Positions 11,606 to 22,800 of a DNA stretch of 64,000 nt are shown here, piece by piece. Source of the DNA: Cranoglanis bouderius (Eukaryota > Chordata > Actinopteri > Siluriformes > Cranoglanididae). The stretch spans positions 6,952,027 through 7,016,026 of the forward strand of contig CM042548.1 in assembly GCA_023630585.1 (NCBI GenBank). The letters run 5' to 3'. The first letter of the stretch is position 1, and each line of letters opens with the position of its first letter. The notes below the pieces were generated by a model. The model worked only from the letters and a program-made list of their open reading frames with translations. It had not been told where the DNA came from and did no database searches. A program made the translations under genes and the position numbers.

Positions 11606-12297
11606 TGAACAAAAACCTAAATATACTGATCCATATCTCGTATCGTAGAAATGTAATGAAGTGTGATATATTTGTCATATCACTCATCCCTACATTCGAA
11701 AGATATCCACAGCCTTCATTTGAACAGCGTTGGACTAGACTTAAACGATAAACAGTTTCCTTTGACACCTTCCTTTGATTCCGTCTGTAATTTATTTATT
11801 TTTTGATAATTGACATTTATTCGCCAGACATTTGGCTAGTTCAAATAAATAAAAATGTAAACACGTGTGACACAGTAGCATTAGCTAGCGTAGTGTTTTA
11901 TGAAAGCTAACCAGCCCAGTAACTGACAGCTGAAACGAATTAGCTTGGCCTGCTAACAAGTCTAAAATCTGTATAAAGCTAGGTATAAATGCATGGCCAG
12001 ATGTTGAAAGCTGACGTGTGAGCGCGTGCGTATAAATAATCCTGCAACTAACTACCAGCGCATTTCAAACAGAAACATTTCCGAGCCTGTCTGAGCTGAG
12101 CTTTTATATAAATGACCCGCACGCCACATCAACACCAGCGGTTTCATACAACAGACCAGAAAACAACAGTCAAAAACACTGTTTTGTCTTAATTAAGTGG
12201 GTCTAATGATAACCGAAAATATATTTACTATAATCGCTGACAGGTTCCGCTTTGCTCTTGTTGTGGATGTTGCAGCCGTTACACAGAGCCACTTGTA

Positions 12298-12312
12298 CAG
12301 GAAGTGACGTCA
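12298..12312 (-). promoter_or_regulatory. CRE and ETS motif cluster, likely TBCEL promoter
   Basis: CAGGAAGT (ETS-type) directly abuts the perfect CRE palindrome TGACGTCA at 12305-12312. Such adjacent ETS/CRE sites are typical of TATA-less housekeeping promoters. The position, about 2.4 kb upstream of the candidate 5' UTR exon and with no other gene near, suggests the TBCEL promoter. The first exon itself was not resolved. Confidence 0.45.
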
Positions 12313-12399
12313 CTCCCAGTGATTTGACACCGTTCTACGAAGCTAAACTTGGGTACAAAATAACGTGACGTGAAATGTATTTTAAACGTAATTATCTTT

Positions 12400-14362
12400 C
12401 ATAGAAAACACCACTCACATTAAGTCAAAACATGGAAAATGTAAATCATTTCTTGCACTTTATTAAAAATAAACAAATAAATAAATTCTGCAAATTTACA
12501 TCACCAGTGAGGCATGTTTCTAAAATGGGCTACCTTTACATGCGACCTTTTCGTTAATACATTCTCAAGAAAAAAAAGAAAAAGAAAAAAGAATACTAAA
12601 CTGTTTCCTTCCTTGTCACTGATGTGGTACCTTCAAGTACCTTTAGTACACTTTTCACTTGGAGAGGTGCACAGTAGGCCACTGAAGAAGAACTATTTTT
12701 AAACGGCAAATTTTTAAATCCAAATGCCTAGCATATATTTGGCAATTGTTGAAACATTTGGCATGTGCTGTACATATATATTTACAAACATGCATCCATG
12801 TAAATTTAGCACTTTTTCATCAACATTATCTGATCCATTGGTGTGTTTGTCTTTTTTAGATGTTGCGCAATCATGGGGCAGCTCGCCCACTGCACCATTT
12901 TTCTCCATAGAGTTCTTATTATATTTTTGACTAGTGGTCAAAAAATGGCAATTGCAACAGAGGCCATGAATCACACTGCCCCACGTTCATTGTAAGTACA
13001 TTTTAAGTCGAGGAGGAGCAGCGGATAGGACAGTAAATGACAGGATTGGCAGGGTTGCAGGTTTACACCAAAGTTTAAAAATACTTTGTGACTTTGTGAT
13101 GTACTTTTTTTTTAGATTGTTTTATAGCAAATAACTGGAATTCAGTTTAATAAACTGCTGCAAACAAAGGCAGCGTGCAAGTGTAGACAGTGGCCCTCAT
13201 TTATCAAGCTGGATATGAACGGATTTATTCATTAATCATTCATGGGAGCATTTATACAAGAAATGTATTATTCATGGAAATACAGTAAGTTAAAAAAAAA
13301 TTGTATCATATTACTGCTCCTGAGTGTGTGTACATGTATACATAAGAAGACTAACGGGTTCAAATCATATAATTTATGATGAGTTACTGTACTTTTGTAT
13401 ACAGAATATGCTGTCAAGTTTAAAAAGCTTATGTAGCTATTTCAATTACACACACCAGTTTAATGAAATTGTTGTAAACCCAGTTTGTTCAGCGCTAGCT
13501 CTAAATAACTGATAAGCGACGGATCTGTTACAGCTGCAATCAAAATTATTCAACCCCAAACAAAACTGAGTTTAGAAAATTTGTGTACATCATGTGAATA
13601 ATTCCTAAAGTTTTGCCAAAATAGTTATTCTTAAAAATAAAACTGTAATATCACCAGTGGCAGAATTTTGTCACAATGGCCCTCTGTGCAAGCATTACAT
13701 TTGGACCCTACACACCCCTGCTGAAAAAACCAATCGAAACCCTCAAAGAAATTGTAATGGTTTTAATGGTTATAATGGGAACTGTATTGGCTTTAATGGA
13801 AATTGTAATGGTCCCTGTGGGTACTGGTAATTTGTTGACTTCTACTGATGACATGTTATGTCTAGAAGATACTATTAAGTACCAGTAATGGTAATAGGTT
13901 TCTTCCTACAAGCTGGGATATGTGAAAAAACGAATTTCACTGTGCTGTAATGTATGTGTGACCATTAGGTTCCTTCTTCTTCTAGGAGAGCTCATCACTG
14001 GTGTCAGGCAGCAGGGACGGACACAAGTGCAGGTACCACCAGCTTTATTTAGAAAGCTTCCAAACACATCCAAATCATAAATCTCAGAACTGATAACAGG
14101 CAATGGTCAGGCGATTAGCAAATAATGTAAATAAGGCAATTCAAAGCAAGAATAATAATTAAAAAAAAGAAGAATATCAGAATCACTAAATACAGGGCTT
14201 AGTAGCAAGGACACAGACTGTATATTTGCAGTGAACTATGGGGTTTGTTTGTATATTTAATGTGTAGTTCATAACTGAGTCCAGATATGCATGATTAGTA
14301 TGGTGGTGACTGTGAATGTGACAGAGTGTGCTGTAATGCAACATGTATCTGAACTGCATATA
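12400..14362. other. Intergenic, no gene; degraded repeats
   Basis: This lies between the TBCEL promoter area and the 3' end of A2M copy A. About 13530-13610 looks like a Tc1-type end fragment (CAAAATTATTCAACCCC). About 13740-13820 is an imperfect minisatellite built on GTAATGGTTTTAATGG. Nothing else is recognised and open frames are short. Confidence 0.5.
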
Positions 14363-14860
14363 CAGTACTGTGCAAAAGTTTTAGGCACCCTATTTTTTTA
14401 GTACAAACTTTTCAGATTCCCAAGCATTATTTTTCTAGCACAAAATTAAATGTTACAGAAAAATGTTTGTATGTCATTTAAGAAAGCAGCATATTACGTA
14501 AGAGACACTTTTCAGACAAAAAACACAATGAAGGCTGCTGGGTTTTGCTGCAAAAATAAGAAACGAGTGCGAAAGTCAAAGTCTCCAGAAGAACTGTGGC
14601 TGGTTCTGCAAGATGCTCAATAAAACTTACCAGCTCATTTCCTTATAAAACTGCACAAATTGTACCGGAGACTACTATTTTTATTTTTATTTTTACTTTT
14701 TTGTCACACCAAATATTGACTTTGTTTCATTTACTACTGTTTACTGCTCTTTACGGTATTTTTTTTTTTTAAATGTAGAAACATTTAATTTCATTATTTT
14801 GAAGACATCTTTGCTCTACAGCATTTCTTTGCATGTGCCTAAAACCTTTGCACAGTACTG
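14363..14860. mobile_element. Tc1-derived MITE, CAGTACTGTGC family
   Basis: The left end CAGTACTGTGCAAAAGTTTT and the right end AAACCTTTGCACAGTACTG are inverted, with TA on both sides; length 498 bp. The interior keeps a short transposase-like remnant (SPEELWLVLQDAQ). Relatives are at 37619-38185, 45125-45677 and 46562-47095, with a worn copy at 19828-20290. It lies about 250 bp downstream of the A2M-A stop. Confidence 0.85.
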
Positions 14861-15089
14861 TATGTGTGGGGTTCTGGGGATATTGCTGTAGATGAATTCT
14901 GGAAAACAGCCTAAAGAGTCAAAAAATAAGGTTTCGACTGCCAGTAACATACCCTGGGAAAAAAGCACTGTCGAAATGTATTTACTTCTAACCTTTCTAG
15001 GTTCTAACCTTTCACGCTACAATATGAATATCTGAGATTTATGCACAAGATAAAACCAGCACACAGAAGATATCCAAAGCTTTTCTGTG

Positions 15090-15095
15090 TTTAAT
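15090..15095 (-). promoter_or_regulatory. ATTAAA poly(A) signal of A2M copy A
   Basis: Variant signal ATTAAA on the minus strand, 15 nt after the stop codon. The same signal lies at the matching place after the copy B stop (about 47967-47972). A very short 3' UTR is known for A2M genes, so this is plausible. Confidence 0.5.
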
Positions 15096-15109
15096 GAGGA
15101 TCTGGAAAC

Positions 15110-15612
15110 TTACGCACATAGGGATGTGTACTCCGTCTCAGAATGGTCACCTAAATGAAAGAATCAGTAAGTGGAAGTAATACAGTCAAGATAACAGAGT
15201 TTAAATCCCACAACCCAGGAAAATCTTACTTGTTTGGTAGTAATCATAAACTTTGATCACTGCTGGCTTGAGATTCTTCACAGGAAGCACCTGTTTAATG
15301 TGTAACTTATAGTGGAAAGGAATATTCCTTTGGAGCTGTTGGAGATTCATCACACATTATATTGTAAATTCACTCAATCATATCTGATTTTGTGTGTTAT
15401 AAATAAAACATACATGCTTGTACAGCAGTGGATGTACAGCAGATGTGTGTAATATAGGTAATAATCTGTTATGTACAGATTTCTAAACTGTGTTCTCCTC
15501 TTACCTCTTTTATATACATGATAATATGGTCATCTTTGGAATCAACTTGTTCCACCATATTCTGGTAGTTCAGCTAAGAAAGCAACACAAGAATTATTCA
15601 GCATTAGTAAAT

Positions 15613-15693
<81 letters not shown>

Positions 15694-18245
15694 TAACTGA
15701 CATTTTAACATTTTAAAAGCATTTTAGCACATTGCTCGTCCTTACTTCACCAGTATCTGCTGTGAACCCTGATAAGAGTTTTATGTCCACTATGATCATG
15801 TTAGTGCTGTTTAATGCCCCATTATATCTGAAAAATGAAAACAAACAACAAAACAAAAAGATAGTTAATACCAATACATATAGCAATAATAATACCAGAT
15901 AATAGACATTGTGACTAAAGGGTAAAGTGTCAAAAAGGATATTTGCTCATTAAATGTAAGAAGTCTGATTGCAGTGAATTTTGTGATTCTTCGCTGAGTT
16001 TGGTAGCACAGGGGCCAATCTATTGATTGTTTAACATAGCCTGGGATCCTGACTCAGTTCTCATTTAACAATGCTGACTGAGTTTTATGCTCCAGTCAGT
16101 GATGCTTATTTTAGTTGTTAAACCAATTTAGCTAACTGATTTATCTGTAAGTAATAGGGAATAAACTCTAGAAACTACTCAGTTTCTCTGAATAAGGCCG
16201 TCTTTTAAATACCATCAATGTAAATGTCACATCCGTTTGGGACAATTCATCGCCATGCCACCAGTGGGCACCCTCCCCTTGAGTAGTAAAGACACTTCCT
16301 CAGTTGCCACAGTTCACACATTCCTATTCACACACTAGCATATGGTCACATACACACTGTCAAGCCTTGCCAATTATTTCCTTTTGTGTAAGTTCTAAGC
16401 TGTTGTGTATTGCCTTGCTTGCCTCTCTGTTTACCCATTTGCATTATATTTTGGATTCTGGATTTGTTAATAATCTTTGTGTTTAACTCCTGCTTGATTC
16501 TCTCTAACCGCTCTTTATATCTGTCCTCTGGTTTTGTTAGCCCTGTACCCATTGTGTTTGACCCTGGCATGTTTATGAGTTCTGGATTGTGGACATGATT
16601 GTTGTTAACCCTCCAGCAAATGGATTCATACAACACTTCTGACTCTTGTCCCTTATAGTAAAATCATCACAGTGGTGGCTAATGGTGATATTAGATGTGA
16701 GGGCTAAACTCTATTATCCAATAACTTGACAACAAAACCTTGGAGTTATAATGTAATATAATTATTATATTATTATAATATAATTATTATATTAGCAGCA
16801 ATGGGTTCAAAATTTAGTGGGCGTATCACTCTATGCAATCAGCTGACATGACTGTCACTCACAGACTGTCACAGATTTGAGTTTGATGATGGTACAGAGA
16901 AGCCCTGGCCATAAAGTGGGCCATCTAGGAGCTCCATTACTTCTTGGCAGGCCGACATTTCACCCTAGTCCTGGACCACGCTCCCCTCCTGTGGATGGCC
17001 AAGGCGAAAGACACCAACACCCAGGTAACTTGATGGTTCCTTTCATTACAGGACTTCTCTTTCCAGGTACAACATTGGGCAGGGTCCACCATGGCAACGC
17101 TGACAGCCTTTCCCAGCAACACAGTCTATGGGCACAACCTTCCCTGGCAGTTGGCTACGAACTAAGGGGGGGGGGGTGTCCTGTGATGGCGGGCCTACAG
17201 CCCCCACAACAAAACCTCTATATGCGACTACTGCCCGGGTGCTGTTGGGACAGAGCCACTTCAACACCTCTATTGTGAACAGCACAGATGCACATGTCTG
17301 TAGGGCGAGGTGGCACAACCACACATGGCTGGCCACCAATGAGAGCAGCCACAGCTCCTCACTCTCCTCGAGGAGACAAGAGAGTATAAAAAGGCACAGC
17401 AAATACAGCGATGTGAGCCAGTTTGGTCTTCATGAGCTTGCTGACTCGTTTCTCTCCCTTCCTCGCAGAACCAGACGACAGCGCTGAAGATCATGCTCCC
17501 TATCAGCTACCCTAGCTTCCTCAAGTTTGGCACCGCCCACCATGGCTCCCCCTTCCCATGTCCGGATGCTTCTGCTTCCCTGCTTCACTTTCACTCTGCA
17601 CTTCTCCTACCTCCACTGCATTAAACTGAATAAAAGAGCACCCTTTTTTCCATTACTCCTGCCTCCTGTGTGTCTGTGCTCAGCCCACCACAACCTCGAG
17701 TTGCTACAATGGGCTGTTACTATAGAAATAATAATGCATTAGGAAAAGTGCATTAATATTAACCTGTCATTCATATTACCACTAGAACTATGCTCTATGG
17801 TATGAGCAAAATGAAACTTTATATTAACTTTTTTTTTTTTGAAAGACAGGGGATGGGCTTAGCCCTGTTAGCCCATTGATACCAGCTGCCCGTGATAGAG
17901 CCATGATATTGACATGTAATAAGTCATTGACTATTTGTGTTATGCTTGAATAATTTTGCTGAGTGTATTATATTTCATAATATTTTATGCGATATGATTT
18001 GCAGTCATTTAATGTAAAAAAAAAATGGAGGGACTACTTAAAATCTGTTTCTAAATCACCTGAAGAAATCTGCCACTGTTTTTCTCATATAAGTTCAAGG
18101 ATTTATCACATATTTATTCTTACGTGACAGTGAAATTGATTGCCAGAGTGTGTCCGAATGATTTTGTGCAGTTTCCGTCAGTTGTAGCCGTGATGCTCAG
18201 TGTACTGGTGTGAGTAGGTGTGGGGACATTGTAGAAAAGTGCTGT
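15110..18245 (-). CDS. A2M copy A receptor-binding domain exons
   Basis: Exons 18245-18124, 15827-15746, 15573-15505, 15335-15230 and 15150-15110 encode residues about 1291-1429. The core PVKNLKPAVIKVYDYYQT matches the family. The stretch after SGF reads TADTGELNYQNM, where human A2M has two lysines that bind LRP1; neither lysine is seen here. The protein ends TEYTSLCA, shorter than the human tail but with its Cys kept. The 2.3 kb intron after the first of these exons is filled with LTR-retrotransposon remains. Confidence 0.9.
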
Positions 18246-19773
18246 CTACAAGTGGAGATAAAAGAATGTCATTTATAACTGCAGTGATGTGTCTGGAAAG
18301 CAAATAGAAATCCATTAGAACAGCCATTCATATTTAAGAAGTTGCTGAATTGGCTGTAAATTACTAATACTGTAAATCAAAAATACAAAATAATAATTCT
18401 AATAATAATCTAATAATAATAATCCAATTCAATTTTAGAGGAGTTTAAAGACTTTATAAAACTTGTTTGTTTTAAAAAAAATATTATTACTGTCCTTCAT
18501 TTGAGTGGGCATATTGTGTTTAGTCCAAACTTAGTCCAATATGTTTTTTTTTTCTGCTGTTATTATTTAATAAACAAGCAATTGTGAAAAACTTTACAAA
18601 AAAACTGATTTGTCAGTAAGATTGATCAAGCTTCTATCAAGATATTATTATTATCCTAAAGATGCACTGACCTGCACTGACACACAGGTGGAGCCCTTCA
18701 CATCAATGCTGTATTTTCCAGCAACATCCTGCAATGATCTTTCTTGGTACAGTAACTTGTTGTTCTGGTTCACATAAAAGTTGTGACTGTGTCCATCTGC
18801 TGACTTTACAGTTACTGTGCTAGAGCCATCTGAGCTGAACACTTTAGTGGAGTACAGAGCCAGAGCTTGGAGGGCCACAACTGTGTCCTGATTAGAATAT
18901 TAAAAAGAGGAAGAGAATATTATATATTTGGAAAAACACATAATATGTGCTTGTTAAACATCCCATTCCAAAACCATTGGCATTCATATGGAGTTGACCC
19001 CCCTTAGAGGCTATAACAGTGTACACTCTTCTGGGAAGGTTTTGTACAAAATTTGAAGTGTGCCTGTGGAAATTTGCCTTCATCAGTGTAGTTAAGTACT
19101 TTTGTTGGAAGAGAATGCCTGGCTCATAGTCAATGTTCCAAATCATTTAAGGTGTGCAGTAGTGTTGGGGTCAGGGCTCTGTGCAGGCCACTGGAGTTCC
19201 TCCACACCAAACGCCTCAAACCATGTCTTTATGAGCTTTGTGCACAGGGCCAGGCTATAACAGCACAGTGCCTTCCCCAAACTTTTGCCACAAAATTAAA
19301 AGCATACAATTGTCTAAAATGACTTTGTATGCTGTAGCTTTACATTACCTTTCACTAGAGCTAAGGGTCCAAGCCCAAACCCTGAAAAATTGCCCCAGAC
19401 CATTATCCCTCCTCCACCAAACTCTACTTGCATTATGCATTCTGGTAAGTAGAGTTCTCCTGGCATCCCCCAAACTCAGATTTATCCACCTGACCATCAT
19501 ATTCACATGTTGGCCTTTCCCAAACTGTTGCTACAATGTTACGGTACCAATATCCATGCCATGGTCAAAGTCACAGAGATCACATTTTTTCTTCCTTCTG
19601 ATGTTTGATGTGAACATTAACTGAAGCTCTTGACCTGTATTGGCATGTTTTTTTGCATTGCACTGCTGACACATGATTGGCTGAATAGATATCTGTATGA
19701 ATGTGCAGGTGTACAGGTGTTCCTAATAAAGTGAACATTGAGATGATGAGTGTGTATGTGTGTGTGTGTGTGT

Positions 19774-19816
<43 letters not shown>

Positions 19817-22800
19817 CTACAGTATATATTCAGTACTGTGCAGTACAGTAACATTTTAGCCACCCTAATTTTTTACTATAAATTTTTACTTAAGATGTTT
19901 ATGACTCCTGCATTATTGAGTTAGTGAAAAGAAATTACATTTCCAAACATTAATTTTCAGACAAAAAACATAATGAACGATATCACGTTTTACCTGCAAA
20001 AAATGGAAGCAAGTGTGACAGTCAGAGTTTCCAGAAGAACTGTGGCAGAATCAAAAATACTTAGAAAAACTTACTGGCAAATTTCCTTATATAAATGCAA
20101 AAAATGTATCTGAGACTTCTGATGCATTTTTAAATAGCAAAGGGTTGTCACACCAGATATTGACTTTGTTTAGTTTTTTGCTGTTTACTCCACTTTATAG
20201 CAGATTTCTTTTATGTAGAAATGTTTAATTTCATTATTTTTGAAGGCATTTTTACCATACGATTTTTCTTGACATGTTACACACGATTTTCACACAAAGG
20301 TCTATTCCTACTCCCACACTAGCTATTATAAAAGGCTCAACAGCTGAGTTTGTTGGACAGTTATAAATATCTTCTTATATTGTTGTCTGTGTTTTATGTG
20401 CCTGTTGTTCAGGCCTGTTAAATGTCATATTTGGGGCAAAAATATTTATATTGAAATTGCATAAAGGGCTGCAAATAAGTTGATTACCTGGGTGGAGGAA
20501 AAACCTCCATAGGGATTTTGCTGCTTCACCAACCAGCTGACTATCCTATTAGCGTATCCCAAATCAGCAGCAGTGAGTTGACCTGCAGTGAGAACAGCTA
20601 GCAGCACGTAGGAACTGATTTCCACGGACAATGCGCTGGAGTCATCTGATGCTGACTGAGACCAATGAAGGCGACCATCTAAAATTAAAGAGACAAAAGA
20701 TAGTTAAGACATATAAGCATCCCCTAATCACTAGAGTCCCTGACTTTCTTGTGCTTTATATTTCCTGATGTTTGTGTTTATCCTGCTATGCCACTATTTG
20801 AAATAATTCCAAATGATTCTATCACATAGATACTTAGTTAGCGTAACCACAGGAAATTATTACCCCTAAGCTTGATAGCCAAATCTCAACTTCATTTTTC
20901 ATGGTAATTTATTTTACATTCAAATTAAATTAAATTACATTTTAAAGGCAAACTAGTTATGTACCTAACAGTATATATTAGACTTGCTAATTAGATCTTC
21001 AGTGCAACAGAGTTACAAATTGAGTGTGATATGGATGGCTAAAGGAAAAGGCTATTAACTAATTTTCCAAAGAGAAAAAAGGATCCATGGTACCAAGAAC
21101 AAAACAAAGCAAAACAAAAAAGATGATGCTATTATTTAAATGCCAAAACTGATAAACAAGTAATACTGAAATCTTTTGACCACCTAAATGTAGTTACTTA
21201 AATTAAGCTTTTGGGACAGAAAAAGACACATAAATAAGTTTATCTTCTTAATAACATTACTATATTGCAATCCCACGATATCATTTCCATTCATTCATTC
21301 ATTCATTCATTCATTCGTTCATCTTCATTAAGCACATCATCCTGGTCAGGGTTGCTGTGAATCCAGAGCTTATCTGAGGAACACTGGGCATGAGGCAAGA
21401 ATACAGCCTCAATGAGAAAACAGGCTAAACTCCATAAACAGTAACATTTTAACTGTTTAATTTTAATTGTAACACATTTATATGTTACAAATTATGCTAA
21501 CCATCCCATACCTCCTGTAATAGCAACACTATTCAACTTTTTTAGCAGGTGCTCTTGAATTTCATTCTCTCCAGCCAGACTGAAAGTGTAGGCCAACAGT
21601 GCAGTGGTGTAGGTGTTTGTCAGGTTACCAATAGAAGATTTTACGCACAACAGTCCTTTTTTCACAACAGGATCCTGCAAACAAAATATACACAATGGTA
21701 AATAAGAAAACACAATAGTTTGGAAAGTTTCCCTTTCCAGTTATTATTATGACTTTTGCAGAGCCTGCTTATAGAATCATGCCATCTGAAAGCAAAAATT
21801 TACTGTATCATGCTCTTACCTCGACTGTAATGCCCAATTCAAGGAATGATGCAGTGATGTAGGCAGTAATAGTCACATCATCATTTACACCACCCTGAAA
21901 TATATGAGAAATTAGATAGGATTGGTAGATTTATTCAGAAATGTTAAGAACGACTATCAATAAATACATCCTGATACTGGTTAACTAGGTCATGGACCAA
22001 TAATACTATGAGTATAAAAAACTCTGTTGGGGAGGTAATATAGTAAAAAAAATCACACAGACTACACAAGATTTTTAAAAAATAATAAAATAAAGTGCTA
22101 ATGTAAGTGCTTCATGAAGTGGTAGGAACTTAGTTGTCGTTTGAAGACTGCCAGTGACTCCGCTGTACGGACATCTGGGGGAAGTTCATTCCACCACCTA
22201 GATGCCAGAACAGAGAACAGCCTTGATGCATGCCTTCCTTGTACTGTACCCTGAGAGAAGATGGGACCAGTTGAACAGGTCTAAAGGACCTGAGGAAGTC
22301 TGGTGCAGTGTGGGGTGTGATAAGTGCAGTATTTTAAATCTGATGCAGGCAGCTACAGGAAGCCAGTGGAGGGAGCTTAGCAATGGGGTGAAGTGGAAAA
22401 ACTTAGAAAGGTTGAAAACAAGTCATGCAGCTGCATTCCAGATCAGTTGCAGAGGTCGAATGGCACTCAGAGGCAGACATGCCAAGAGCAAATTACAGGA
22501 GCCAAGCCTCAAAATGATAAGGGACTGAGCAAGCACCTGAGTGGCCTGTGTGGATAGAAATGGACAAATCCTTCTGATGTTGTAAATGAGAGTGTTCTGT
22601 AGTATGCAGGGCCTTATTACCATACATACCTTCATCCTGTTATTGAACAGACTTCCCTGTTGTATAAAACAGCCATCTGATCTCTGCATACGTATAAGCC
22701 ATTGCTTTGCACTGTTAATGCTTGCTGGATCAATAAAGACGTAACGTTGTGCTTTGCCAAAGGTCCTTAAGACAAAAGCAGTCAACCTGGTGGTGGAGAA

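Noticed and set aside
15615..15687. CRISPR-like or tandem array
   Set aside because: A plain dinucleotide microsatellite; no spacers and a vertebrate genome.
16877..17487. Overlapping open frames of 118-133 aa on both strands
   Set aside because: They fall on a GC-richer gypsy RNase H/LTR remnant. Only one frame has recognisable protein text and it is broken.
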